From positions 1 to 40,405 of the forward strand of contig CALLNY010000008.1 in NCBI GenBank assembly GCA_938005475.1: a stretch of 40,405 nucleotides of DNA, read 5' to 3'. Source of the stretch: an uncultured Bacteroidia bacterium (GTDB lineage Bacteria; Bacteroidota; Bacteroidia; J057; CALLMJ01). The notes beneath the pieces were generated by a model, which had not been told where the DNA came from, made no database searches, and saw only the letters and a program-made list of their open reading frames with translations. A program made the position numbers and the translations under genes. Numbering within the stretch: position 1 is the stretch's first letter; each line of letters begins with the position of its first letter. This document shows, piece by piece, positions 1-8,531 of the stretch.

Positions 1-398
1 CTTTGATGCAAGCTGTATCAATCTCGGGAATATTAAACCCTAATATGTATATCGTTGTTATTGGTAGTATCGTCTTTTGTTGATAAACCTCATCCTCTTT
101 TTTGTATTGCTCTACAAGATAATTACGAAATCGCATTAAATCAATTTGATTCCTAGCTTTTTGAATCTCTATAAGTACCTTCCTAATTTCGCCTTTTTCT
201 GTTTTGGATAGTAGCTATGAAATCTAAACGAGATACCGCTAAACCCTCAAGTCTATCCGTATAAGTAAATTCTTGGGGCTTCACTTCTAATTCAACAATA
301 TTTTCGTCAAGAAGAGTTCCAATGAAAAACTTGGCTACTTTATCGTTTTCCATCAGTTTCTTGAACACTACATCATAAATAGGATTGGCTATAACCAT
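1..398 (-). pseudogene. Frameshifted Rpn-family PD-(D/E)XK nuclease / putative transposase (partial)
   Basis: The intact first part (183-398) reads MVIANPIYDVVFKKLM and continues to SRLDFIATIQ, the usual N-terminus of Rpn/PD-(D/E)XK 'transposase' proteins, and then meets a stop. From about 200 down to 1 the next frame continues the same family without a break: TEKGEIRKVLIEIQKARNQ, then RFRNYLVEQY and ILGFNIPEID. The first acidic catalytic residue (D of RLDFIAT) and the E-x-Q pair (IEIQ) therefore sit in different frames. Removing one A from the minus-strand AAAA run (plus strand TTTT, 202-205) would join them. The C-terminus lies beyond the window. A TATTTTTG box (403-410, minus) stands just upstream of the ATG. 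The family assignment is firm; whether the frameshift is genuine or a homopolymer error cannot be told here. Confidence 0.8.
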
Positions 399-412
399 AA
401 CGCAAAAATAAT

Positions 413-1537
413 TTAAAAAATGGTACTTAAAATCTTTAAAATAAAATTTAATTCCTCATGTTGTAAATCAGGAAACAAAGGCAAAGTAAAAATTTGATTT
501 TTAATAATTTCGCAATTTGGATAATCTTTTTGATTGAATCCAAGATTTTTGTAAAAACTGAATTCGTATATAGGTTTAAAGTGGATACTGGGTTGAATAC
601 CATTTTTTACTAAATTATGAATAATTTTTTCACGGGGGAGCGTGGATTGATTTTTTACTATCATGAGATGCCAAGCACTATGTGAATTAGGAAGAGGTAG
701 AATGGGTTTTAGATAAGGAAATTTTGCGAAGAATTCTAAATATTGTTTTGCAATTTGTTGTCTTTTTTGAAGAAATAAATGAATTTTAGAAAGTTGTATA
801 CGTCCTAATGCGGCGGTAATATCGTTCATATTTAATTTGTAGCCGGGTAGTAAAATATCATATTGTTTAAAAGTATTTTTTTCTTGCCTTTTAATAGGAT
901 CTAAATCAAAGCCGTGATTTTTAAGGTTACGCCAGAAATTTTCATACGAATTATTAGTAGAAATTATCATACCACCTTCACCGGTTGTAATATTTTTGTT
1001 TGCATAAAAACTAAAAGCACCACCTAAACCAAAAGTTCCGACGGGTTGGTTTTCGTAAGAAGCTTCTATGGCATGGGCACAATCTTCAATCACAGCGATT
1101 TGATGAGCATTAGCCCACTCCATGATAGGTTTCATATCGCATGGGTGCCCTGCAAGATGAACTACAATAATAGCTTTTGTACGGGGAGTAGTTTTTGCTT
1201 TAATGGACTCAATATCAATATTTAAAGTTTCGGGATTGATATCTGCAAAAACTAACTTAGCACGATGGTGTAATACAACGTTTGCAGTAGCAACAAAGGT
1301 TAAAGGAGTTGTAATAACTTCATCATCGGGCTGTAAATTTAAAGTAGCTAATAATAAAAATAATGCGGCAGTTCCTGAATTCACTGCAACAGCAGTGTTT
1401 ACTGATTTGTACTCTGCAAATTCTTTTTCAAAAGCGGTACATTCTTTGCCTGTTGTAATCCAACCCGATTGTAATACTCGTTGCACTGCTTTATACTCAT
1501 GTTTATCAAAACTGTAACGATGGAAAGGTATTTTCAT
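413..1537 (-). CDS. DegT/DnrJ/EryC1/StrS-family PLP-dependent sugar aminotransferase
   Basis: This is a 374-residue fold-type I aminotransferase of the kind that transaminates nucleotide-linked keto-sugars for surface polysaccharides. Visible landmarks are GWITTGKE near residue 25, NSGTAALF (53-60) for cofactor phosphate binding, PLTFVATANVV (78-88), EDCAHAIEA (151-159) with the Asp that contacts the pyridine nitrogen, and SFYANKNITTGEGG with Lys181 as the expected Schiff-base lysine. Length is normal for the family. The ATG at 1537 lies about 10 nt after a TTATTTTG box. No other sugar-pathway gene is nearby, so the sugar substrate cannot be named. The downstream neighbour is the broken Rpn gene 14 nt away. 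Confidence 0.9.
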   Translation of the reverse strand: MKIPFHRYSFDKHEYKAVQRVLQSGWITTGKECTAFEKEFAEYKSVNTAVAVNSGTAALFLLLATLNLQPDDEVITTPLTFVATANVVLHHRAKLVFADINPETLNIDIESIKAKTTPRTKAIIVVHLAGHPCDMKPIMEWANAHQIAVIEDCAHAIEASYENQPVGTFGLGGAFSFYANKNITTGEGGMIISTNNSYENFWRNLKNHGFDLDPIKRQEKNTFKQYDILLPGYKLNMNDITAALGRIQLSKIHLFLQKRQQIAKQYLEFFAKFPYLKPILPLPNSHSAWHLMIVKNQSTLPREKIIHNLVKNGIQPSIHFKPIYEFSFYKNLGFNQKDYPNCEIIKNQIFTLPLFPDLQHEELNFILKILSTIF

Positions 1538-1584
1538 TGAAATGCAAAATAACTCAAAAACTTAAGTTTATCCTAATTTTTATT

Positions 1585-1611
1585 TTTGTAAATGGTCTTT
1601 TACTAATTTTG
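1585..1611 (+). promoter_or_regulatory. Possible promoter of the CHASE2 gene
   Basis: TAATTTTG at 1604-1611 fits the Bacteroidota -7 consensus TAnnTTTG. A TTTG at 1585-1588 could be the -33 element, but the 15-nt spacing is shorter than the usual 19-21, so only the -7 half is convincing. The ATG follows at 1628. Confidence 0.4.
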
Positions 1612-1627
1612 GATTATAAATAAATTT

Positions 1628-2782
1628 ATGTTAAGACTGAGTTTTTATATCACGACTTTGGTTTTTGGTTTTATTCTTTCTATCAAGTTTTTTCCTTTAG
1701 AATTTGAATTTTTAGATCCGCTCAATCAAGCATTAGAGGACTTTCAAATCACGGATTTAATTTTTAAAGAGTTTAAGGAGGAACAACAAGATACGCATAT
1801 AGTTTTTGTAAATATAGGCTTTTTAAATCGTGTAGAAATTGCACAGCAGATAGAAAATATAGCCAAGTTTCATCCCAAAGTAATCGGTATAGATGCATTA
1901 TTTGCTCAACCTAGAGATTCAGAATGGGATTCTGCCTTATCTAGGGTATTACAAAAATATGGTCAGAACATCGTGATGGTAAATGCTTTTGAGCAATATA
2001 ATCCAGACAAAGGAAAAGCGGACTCTATCAGTCAGTCTATGAAATATTTTTCAGATTATGTTCATCAGGGATATTCTAATTTAGATGATAGAAGTTTGTT
2101 AACAGTAAGAAATTATAGACCTTTTACAGTGGTTAGAGATAGTCTTTTACCTGCGTTTTCAACACAGATAGTCAAACTTTATGCTCCTGAAAAATGGGAA
2201 ATTTTAAAAAATAGAAATCAAGAATTTGAGACTATCAATTATAGAGGGAATTTTGATAAATATTATGCAGTAATAGAAGCTGAAGATGCTTTAAATTCAA
2301 CACTTGATTTCAGTTTTGTGAAAAATAAAATTGTACTTTTCGGTTATTTGAATTCACAAAAGGATGCTATTGATATAACGGATAAATTTTTTACTCCACT
2401 AAACACCAAAATGGCTGGGCGTTCTTTGCCCGATATGTACGGTATTGTAATTCATGGAAATATAATTTCAATGGTGCTTTCACAAGATTACATTGAAAGT
2501 ATGTCATGGCTAACTTCTGTTGTCATAGCTATCATCGTTTGTTTTATGAATATATTGTTTTTGCTATATATTTACTTTAAAAAAAATCATTTATACGATA
2601 TTATTACGAGAGTTATGCAATTATCAGAGTCTTTGTTTTTATATTATGTAATTATATGGTTGTTTGATAGTTATCGTTATGAGACGGATTTATTACTTAC
2701 ATTTATTGTTATTGCTATAGCACCTGATATATTAGAGTTCTTTATGCATTTCTATGAAAAATGGAATGATAAAAAGATATAA
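1628..2782 (+). CDS. CHASE2-domain membrane protein without an output domain
   Basis: This 384-residue protein has one N-terminal membrane segment (about 5-24), a periplasmic region of about 250 residues and three C-terminal hydrophobic segments (about 290-315, 330-350, 355-375). The periplasmic part shows CHASE2 hallmarks: THIVFVNIG, HPKVIGIDALFAQPRDSEWD (about 80-99), IVLFGYLN and a late PDMYGIVIHGNIISMVL block. CHASE2 is an extracytoplasmic sensor domain usually joined to a kinase or cyclase. Here nothing catalytic follows the membrane segments, as in many Bacteroidota stand-alone CHASE2 proteins. The ligand is unknown. It precedes nuoK by 160 nt and is probably a separate unit. Confidence 0.8.
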   Translation: MLRLSFYITTLVFGFILSIKFFPLEFEFLDPLNQALEDFQITDLIFKEFKEEQQDTHIVFVNIGFLNRVEIAQQIENIAKFHPKVIGIDALFAQPRDSEWDSALSRVLQKYGQNIVMVNAFEQYNPDKGKADSISQSMKYFSDYVHQGYSNLDDRSLLTVRNYRPFTVVRDSLLPAFSTQIVKLYAPEKWEILKNRNQEFETINYRGNFDKYYAVIEAEDALNSTLDFSFVKNKIVLFGYLNSQKDAIDITDKFFTPLNTKMAGRSLPDMYGIVIHGNIISMVLSQDYIESMSWLTSVVIAIIVCFMNILFLLYIYFKKNHLYDIITRVMQLSESLFLYYVIIWLFDSYRYETDLLLTFIVIAIAPDILEFFMHFYEKWNDKKI

Positions 2783-2942
2783 TTATCTTTCATCAAATTT
2801 TCAAATAATTTTATATCTTATTGATTTTTAATTAGTAAAGAAATTTAATAACTTTTCAAAGAGGAATTTTTTCAAAAAAATTTGGTAGGTTAAAAGTTTC
2901 ATTAGAATTTTACGTTTTGATAAACCGAAAAAGTAGGTCTAT

Positions 2943-3254
2943 ATGTTAGTTCAAGAATATTTATATGGATATTTAGCTATCAGTATTGCTTTATTTGTGA
3001 TAGGAATGATAGGAGTATTGACACGAAAGAATGCTATTATAGTATTTATGTGCGTTGAGCTGATGTTAAATGCGGTAAATTTGTTTTTAGTAACTTTTTC
3101 ACGATACTATAATGACCCCGCAGGATCTATGTTTGTTTTTTTTGTGATGTGCGTAGCGGCGGCAGAGGCTGTTGTAGGTTTAGCAATTATCATTGCGTTA
3201 TTCCGAAATAAGCAGGATATTGATATCAACAATTTTAATTTATTTAAGTGGTAA
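2943..3254 (+). CDS. nuoK: NADH-quinone oxidoreductase subunit K
   Basis: A 103-residue protein with three membrane helices, the normal size for NuoK of respiratory complex I, a proton-channel subunit homologous to MrpC. The two membrane glutamates expected for proton transfer are present: Glu39 in [12 protein letters not shown] and Glu75 in [11 protein letters not shown]. It is followed after 8 nt by nuoL, the usual K-L order. The gene upstream is the unrelated CHASE2 protein rather than nuoJ, so the pair is separated from the rest of the nuo cluster. The 160 nt before it hold no gene. Confidence 0.97.
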   Translation: MLVQEYLYGYLAISIALFVIGMIGVLTRKNAIIVFMCVELMLNAVNLFLVTFSRYYNDPAGSMFVFFVMCVAAAEAVVGLAIIIALFRNKQDIDINNFNLFKW

Positions 3255-3262
3255 TTTAGGTT

Positions 3263-5248
3263 ATGGATATACAAAATTTATTGCCTTTGGTAGTTATACT
3301 ACCATTTACAGGTGCGGCGATTATTGGATTATTAGGTTTTTTATCACCGAATTTTCGGAAACAAGAAGGCTTGATAGGGGGATTAGCCGTGGCTATGGTC
3401 GCAATTCCTTTCGTGATTTATTTGATAGCCTTTCTAAATTTTGATGGTAAACCCCTAATATTTGATTTATTTTCATGGATGGAAACCCCGGACCTAAAAA
3501 TTAGATTTTCTTATGAATTAGACGAATTGTCTTTGATAATGGGTATGATTGTTACGGGGGTTGGCTCTCTCATACATTTATACTCTATTAGTTACATGCA
3601 CGGTGATAAGGGTTATTATAAATATTTTCTTTATTTGAATTTATTTATTTTTGCTATGACCAACCTTGTTTTAGGAGATAATTTAGTAGTTCTTTTCTTG
3701 GGCTGGGAAGGTGTAGGGGCTTGTTCTTATTTCTTAATTGGTTTTTGGTTCAAGGATATGGAAAAAGCCAAAGCCGCTCAAAAAGCTTTCGTTGCGAATA
3801 GAATTGGAGACTTTGCTTTATTAACAGCAATGTTCTTGATTTATTCTACAACAGGTACCTTAACATTCAGAGAGTTTCTTTACATTGGTTATGACCCTGT
3901 AACATTGAAATGGATTTGTTTATTAGTGTTTATTGCCGCAACGGGTAAATCAGCTCAGATTCCATTGTATGTATGGTTACCTGATGCTATGGCAGGTCCT
4001 ACACCGGTTTCTGCTTTAATTCACGCCGCAACGATGGTTACCTCAGGTATCTATTTAATTGCGAGAATGAGTTGGATGTATTACAACGCTCATGAAGTTT
4101 TAGCTTTTATTGCCATTATAGGGGCATTGACAGCAGTTTCTGCCGCTATGACCGCTATCGCACAAAATGATATCAAAAAAGTTTTAGCTTACTCTACGGT
4201 TTCACAGTTAGGTTTCATGTTTATGGCTTTAGGTGCGGGTGCATTTACTACTGCAATTTTCCACGTTATGACACACGCTTTCTTTAAAGCATGTTTGTTC
4301 TTGGGGTCTGGTTCTGTAATACACGCTATGGAACATGCCCATGCCGCCCCTGACCCTCAAGATATCCGTTTTATGGGTAACCTCAAAAAATACATGCCCC
4401 ATACGAGCAAAACATTTTTCATTTCAACATTAGCAATTGCGGGTATTCCTCCCTTAGCGGGATTCTTCTCAAAAGATGAAATTTTAGGAAAAACCTTTGC
4501 CGCAGGGCATGAAAATACCATTTATTATTTAGTTTGGTTTATCGGAATTTGCACTGCTTTTATGACCGCTTTCTATATGACACGTCTGTATGTATTAACT
4601 TTTGAAGGTAAAGAAAGATTTCAATATCAGCGTACCCATGACGAGCACGCTCACCATGAACACGATGACCATCATCATGAACCTCATGAGTCTCCTGCCA
4701 TCATTACCATTCCCCTTTGGATTTTAGCTATACTCGCAATAGTAGGTGGTTTTTTAGGATTGCCTGAAATTATTGGGCATGGGCATTACAATTGGATTTC
4801 GCATCATTGGTTGGGGGGTGGTGGTTCGCCATTAGTCAAAAATATCACGCTTCATGCTTCTTTCTTTACCGAAATTATTTTGATTGTGCTTTCTATTGCA
4901 ATAGGGGTTATTGGAGTTTCATTAGCATGGAAATTATATACCACTCAAGGCTTACAAGGTGACGAAGTAGTCAAATCTAAATTAGGTGGATTCTATAAGG
5001 TGCTTCAAAATAAATTCTATGTGGACGAATTCTATAACGCTGTGATTGTAAGACCATTTGTTTTTCTCTCCGATAGATTTGTGATGTTTTTAGATAAAGA
5101 AATTGTGGATGGTGCCGTAAATGGTGCTGCTGACCTCACCGACATAACCGGAGGAATTATCAAAAAGTTACAAACGGGTCTAATACAAAATTATGTCTTG
5201 ATTATGGTTTGCGGAGTTATAGCAGTGATTGCTTATCTTATGTTATAA
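3263..5248 (+). CDS. nuoL: NADH-quinone oxidoreductase subunit L
   Basis: This 661-residue antiporter-like subunit pumps protons in the membrane arm of complex I. Diagnostic blocks are FLGWEGVGACSYFLIGFW (about 147-164), AQKAFVANRIGDFA, LPDAMAGPTPVSALIHAATM with the channel histidine, and the KKVLAYSTVSQLGFM helix carrying the key lysines. The C-terminus has the long lateral helix region followed by a last membrane segment (IQNYVLIMVCGVIAVIAYLML). A cytoplasm/periplasm loop at residues 459-475 is unusually rich in histidine (9 of 17). No nuoM or nuoN follows; a strong terminator closes the unit instead. Confidence 0.98.
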   Translation: MDIQNLLPLVVILPFTGAAIIGLLGFLSPNFRKQEGLIGGLAVAMVAIPFVIYLIAFLNFDGKPLIFDLFSWMETPDLKIRFSYELDELSLIMGMIVTGVGSLIHLYSISYMHGDKGYYKYFLYLNLFIFAMTNLVLGDNLVVLFLGWEGVGACSYFLIGFWFKDMEKAKAAQKAFVANRIGDFALLTAMFLIYSTTGTLTFREFLYIGYDPVTLKWICLLVFIAATGKSAQIPLYVWLPDAMAGPTPVSALIHAATMVTSGIYLIARMSWMYYNAHEVLAFIAIIGALTAVSAAMTAIAQNDIKKVLAYSTVSQLGFMFMALGAGAFTTAIFHVMTHAFFKACLFLGSGSVIHAMEHAHAAPDPQDIRFMGNLKKYMPHTSKTFFISTLAIAGIPPLAGFFSKDEILGKTFAAGHENTIYYLVWFIGICTAFMTAFYMTRLYVLTFEGKERFQYQRTHDEHAHHEHDDHHHEPHESPAIITIPLWILAILAIVGGFLGLPEIIGHGHYNWISHHWLGGGGSPLVKNITLHASFFTEIILIVLSIAIGVIGVSLAWKLYTTQGLQGDEVVKSKLGGFYKVLQNKFYVDEFYNAVIVRPFVFLSDRFVMFLDKEIVDGAVNGAADLTDITGGIIKKLQTGLIQNYVLIMVCGVIAVIAYLML

Positions 5249-5267
5249 TTCATTCATAATACTAACA

Positions 5268-5299
5268 AAAAAACTGGTAAATTTTTTTACCAGTTTTTT
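5268..5299 (+). terminator. Intrinsic terminator after nuoKL
   Basis: A 14-bp perfect stem (5268-5281 with 5286-5299, core ACTGGTAAA / TTTACCAGT) has a four-T loop, and its 3' arm ends in six T. It lies 20 nt past the nuoL stop, and the flanking A and T runs could let it work in both directions. Confidence 0.85.
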
Positions 5300-5367
5300 A
5301 TAAATTATAGGATTAGTGCACTACACTAAAATTTCTAACAACCTACTTTAAAATAAAAAAATTCAAG

Positions 5368-5375
5368 TATATTTG
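5368..5375 (+). promoter_or_regulatory. -7 element for the divIC-asnS unit
   Basis: TATATTTG matches TAnnTTTG exactly and stands 7 nt before the ATG at 5383, implying a very short leader. No clear TTTG is seen 19-21 nt upstream. Confidence 0.5.
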
Positions 5376-5382
5376 CGACATC

Positions 5383-5670
5383 ATGAAAAAATTTTTATCT
5401 CTATTCACTAACAAATATTTTCTATTTTTGGTTATAGCTTTATTATGGATGTTATTTTTTGACCGCCATGATTTGATGTTTCAATATAGATTACAAAAAA
5501 AAATTCAGCAGTTAGAGCGAGATAAATTATATTACCAATATGAGATTCAAAAACTTAATGAGGAAAGGTTAATGCTTATAAAGAATGAAGAGGCATTAGA
5601 AAAATATGCACGGGAACAGTATTGGATGAAAAAAGCAAACGAGGATTTATACATCATTGTGAATGACTAA
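5383..5670 (+). CDS. FtsB/DivIC-family septum formation initiator
   Basis: This 95-residue bitopic protein has a short cytoplasmic N-terminus (MKKFLSLFTNK), one membrane helix (about 12-25) and an extracytoplasmic coiled coil (about 33-75; RLQKKIQQLERDKLYYQYEI...). The late block YAREQYWMKKANEDLYII matches the conserved 'ARE.Y.M...dE' end of the FtsB/DivIC family, which links FtsL and FtsQ in the divisome. It is the first gene of a tight unit, with asnS 15 nt downstream. Confidence 0.88.
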   Translation: MKKFLSLFTNKYFLFLVIALLWMLFFDRHDLMFQYRLQKKIQQLERDKLYYQYEIQKLNEERLMLIKNEEALEKYAREQYWMKKANEDLYIIVND

Positions 5671-5685
5671 TCCCACAAAAAATTT

Positions 5686-7083
5686 ATGCTAAAACCTAAA
5701 AGAGAAAAAATTATAAATTTATTAAAAGATACGGAGTTAAATAGGTTAGTTTTGGTACAAGGATGGGTCAGAACTATTAGAAATAGTAAAAAATTTTCGT
5801 TCATTGAACTAAATGATGGTTCAACTTTAAACAATATACAAATTTTTGTCGATCATGAAATTATAAGGACGGAACTACTTAAAGCAATCAGTACGGGTGC
5901 ATGTATAGGGGTTCATGGGATGTTAGTAGCATCTCAGGGTAAAAATCAATCATCAGAAATTCAGGCTAGTACTATTGAAGTATATGGTTTAGCAGATCCT
6001 GAAACTTATCCTTTACAAAAGAAAGGGCATAGCCTTGAATTTTTAAGAGAGATTGCTCATTTAAGGGTGAGAACCAATACTTTTAGTGCTATTTTTAGGT
6101 TAAGGCACGCTATGGCTTTTGCAATTCACCAATTTTTTCATGATAAAGGATTTTTTTATATACATACTCCTATTATTACAGGTGCTGATACAGAGGGTGC
6201 TGGCGAGATGTTTTTAGTTACTACCTTGAACTTGAACAGTCTCCCAAGAGATGATAAGGGTAATATCGATTTTAAAGAAGATTTTTTTGGTAAACCAACT
6301 CATTTAACGGTCAGTGGGCAATTGAACGCAGAACTAGCTGCATTAGGTTTATCAGAGGTCTATACTTTCGGACCTACTTTCCGAGCAGAAAAATCGAATA
6401 CACCTAGACATCTCGCAGAATTCTGGATGATTGAACCTGAAATGGCTTTCTATGATTTAGAAGATAACATGAACCTTGCCGAGGAATTGTTAAAGTATCT
6501 TACCCAATATGCCTTAAATTATAATTTAAATGACCTTAAATTTTTAAACGATCATTATGATAATCAGTTACTGGATAGGCTTCATAATGTAGTTAATACT
6601 ACATTTGTACGTTTAAATTATACAGATGCGATTGATATTTTATTAAATTCTGGTAAAAATTTTGAGTTTCCAGTTGCCTGGGGGGTAGACTTACAATCGG
6701 AACATGAGCGTTTTTTAGTAGAAGAGCATTTTGAAAAGCCTGTCATTCTTACAAACTATCCTAAGGATATTAAGGCTTTCTATATGAAAATGAATGATGA
6801 CGAAAAAACTGTTCGTGCAATGGACGTATTATTTCCTAAAATTGGTGAAATTATTGGGGGTTCACAAAGAGAAGAAGATTATTCTAAATTATTAAAACGT
6901 ATTCGTGAATTGAACTTACCTGAGGAGGAGTATTGGTGGTATTTAGATACTCGCAAGTTTGGAACTGCTCCTCATAGTGGTTTTGGTTTAGGTTTTGAGC
7001 GCTTGATGTTATTTATTACAGGAATGACTAATGTTAGAGATGTTATTCCCTTCCCACGTACTACTAAAAACGCTGAATTTTAA
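5686..7083 (+). CDS. asnS: Asparaginyl-tRNA synthetase
   Basis: At 465 residues this is the usual size for bacterial AsnRS, a class IIb enzyme that charges tRNA-Asn. The N-terminal OB-fold anticodon-binding domain covers about 15-105 ([21 protein letters not shown]). The catalytic domain has [13 protein letters not shown], motif 2 in [27 protein letters not shown], and motif 3 in [28 protein letters not shown]. The GMTNVRD ending is typical of AsnRS rather than AspRS. It lies in one unit with the DivIC-like gene upstream and the GNAT gene 6 nt downstream. Confidence 0.98.
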   Translation: MLKPKREKIINLLKDTELNRLVLVQGWVRTIRNSKKFSFIELNDGSTLNNIQIFVDHEIIRTELLKAISTGACIGVHGMLVASQGKNQSSEIQASTIEVYGLADPETYPLQKKGHSLEFLREIAHLRVRTNTFSAIFRLRHAMAFAIHQFFHDKGFFYIHTPIITGADTEGAGEMFLVTTLNLNSLPRDDKGNIDFKEDFFGKPTHLTVSGQLNAELAALGLSEVYTFGPTFRAEKSNTPRHLAEFWMIEPEMAFYDLEDNMNLAEELLKYLTQYALNYNLNDLKFLNDHYDNQLLDRLHNVVNTTFVRLNYTDAIDILLNSGKNFEFPVAWGVDLQSEHERFLVEEHFEKPVILTNYPKDIKAFYMKMNDDEKTVRAMDVLFPKIGEIIGGSQREEDYSKLLKRIRELNLPEEEYWWYLDTRKFGTAPHSGFGLGFERLMLFITGMTNVRDVIPFPRTTKNAEF

Positions 7084-7089
7084 TTATTT

Positions 7090-7725
7090 ATGTACTTAAT
7101 TCGTAAAGCAATTCCTGATGATATCCCATTTTTGATTGAATGCATTTTAGCGGCTGAAGGTTTTGCAGGAAAATCTACTTATGAAATTATTTTTGATTTG
7201 TCAAGAGAAGAAATTACTAATATTCTTACTCAAATTTTTCAAGAAGATATTGAAAATCAAGAGATTTGTTTGCAATCCTTTGCAGTTATTGAATACCAAA
7301 AGCAACTAGTTGCAGGGTGTGCCGCATGGATAGAAGGTAAAGAAGAAATAGGCTCTGGTACGCTCAAAGCAACCGCTTTTTCTTATTTTGTTTCAGACAA
7401 ACTTAAAAATAATCCTAAAATGGAGGCTATTGCAGAAGTTAATATTACAAGAACCTTTCATGCTATACAACTTGAATCCTTTTATACTGTCCATGAATTT
7501 CGTGGAAAAAAGCTATCTAATTTATTAATAGATTTTCACATAGGAAATTTAAAAAATAAAGATACGCATTATGCAGAAATTATTACTGTTACAGAAAATA
7601 CTATTGCATTGAAAGCTTACCAGAATGCGGGTTTCAAAATAGCGGAGGTCTCTAGTTCGGAAAATCCATTAGTTCAAGAGATCTTGGGTGGTAAAGGTAA
7701 AACTTTATTAAGGCGTAAAATTTAA
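7090..7725 (+). CDS. GNAT-family N-acetyltransferase
   Basis: A 211-residue GNAT protein, recognised by the N-terminal YLIRKAIPDDIPFLIECI start, the acetyl-CoA loop in FYTVHEFRGKKLSNLLIDFHI (about 135-155) and the C-terminal ALKAYQNAGFKIAEVSSS strand-helix block. The acceptor is not identifiable. It lies 6 nt after asnS and 5 nt before the GGGP synthase gene, so it is co-transcribed with both. A helical insertion in the middle (about 60-110) makes it longer than a minimal GNAT of about 150 residues. Confidence 0.85.
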   Translation: MYLIRKAIPDDIPFLIECILAAEGFAGKSTYEIIFDLSREEITNILTQIFQEDIENQEICLQSFAVIEYQKQLVAGCAAWIEGKEEIGSGTLKATAFSYFVSDKLKNNPKMEAIAEVNITRTFHAIQLESFYTVHEFRGKKLSNLLIDFHIGNLKNKDTHYAEIITVTENTIALKAYQNAGFKIAEVSSSENPLVQEILGGKGKTLLRRKI

Positions 7726-7730
7726 TTACT

Positions 7731-8450
7731 ATGAAACTTCTAAATGATTTTCAACAAAATAAATTAAAAAATGCTAAAAAATTAGCAATTTTAATTGATC
7801 CAGATTTTTATCATGAAAGTCGTTTAGACTTAATACTTGAAAAATGCAAGCATAGTCAAGTTTCATATATTTTCGTAGGAGGTAGTTTTCTTTCCCAAAA
7901 TGCTACTGATGAGCTTATTCAACGGATAAAAAGTGAACTATCTATACCTATAATCATTTTTCCGGGAAGTTGTTTTCAAATATCTGTTTATGCAGATGCA
8001 ATTTTTTTTATGTCTTTGATAAGCGGTAGGAATCCTGAATATTTGATAGGGCAACAGGTCGTGGCTGCCCCACTTTTAGAAAAAATGAATATAGAAATTC
8101 TTCCAACGGGTTATATGCTTGTAGAAGGTGATTATTTAACAACAGCTCATTATGTAAGCAACACATTACCACTCCCTAAAAATAAACCTAATTTAGCATA
8201 TGCGACCGCATTAGCTGGGAAGTATTTAGGGCTCAAAATCATGTATTTAGATACAGGAAGTGGAGCTTCTGCTCATGTCCCTGCTCCCATTATAGAAAAA
8301 GTAAGTAAGATACCTGATTTACCAATCATTGTAGGTGGGGGGATAACTCAACCGAACGAGGTACATCAATTATGGAGAGCAGGTGCTGATGTTGTGGTAG
8401 TAGGTACTATCATCGAGAAAAATCCCTATTTTTTAGATTTTTTTAGTTAA
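7731..8450 (+). CDS. Geranylgeranylglyceryl phosphate synthase family protein (GGGPS/PcrB)
   Basis: This 239-residue TIM-barrel prenyltransferase is expected to join a polyprenyl diphosphate to sn-glycerol-1-phosphate through an ether bond. Landmarks are LAILIDPDF (18-26), IFVGGSFLS (47-55), IIFPGS (75-80), FMSLISGRNP (93-102), LDTGSGASAHV (173-183), the phosphate loop VGGGITQP (201-208) and VVVGTIIE (222-229). The family has archaeal and bacterial branches; GGGPS enzymes from Bacteroidota are known and generally use longer prenyl chains than PcrB of Bacilli, but chain length cannot be read here. It is the last gene of the divIC-asnS unit. No glycerol-1-phosphate dehydrogenase gene is in the window. 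Confidence 0.92.
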   Translation: MKLLNDFQQNKLKNAKKLAILIDPDFYHESRLDLILEKCKHSQVSYIFVGGSFLSQNATDELIQRIKSELSIPIIIFPGSCFQISVYADAIFFMSLISGRNPEYLIGQQVVAAPLLEKMNIEILPTGYMLVEGDYLTTAHYVSNTLPLPKNKPNLAYATALAGKYLGLKIMYLDTGSGASAHVPAPIIEKVSKIPDLPIIVGGGITQPNEVHQLWRAGADVVVVGTIIEKNPYFLDFFS

Positions 8451-8531
8451 GCATTTTTTATACAAGATATGTTTTGAACTTGCAAATAATCAAAACAAGA
8501 AGTAGTATGAACTACTGTTATTAATTTAGTT

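Noticed and set aside
1203-1517. Plus-strand ORF of 104 codons
   Set aside because: It is antisense to the well-supported aminotransferase gene, with no start signal or family resemblance.
8471-8516. Small inverted repeats (GTTTTGA/TCAAAAC and AGTAGT/ACTACT) between the convergent GGGPS and dusB genes
   Set aside because: The stems are short, one has a 12-nt loop, and there is no T tract; too weak to call a terminator.
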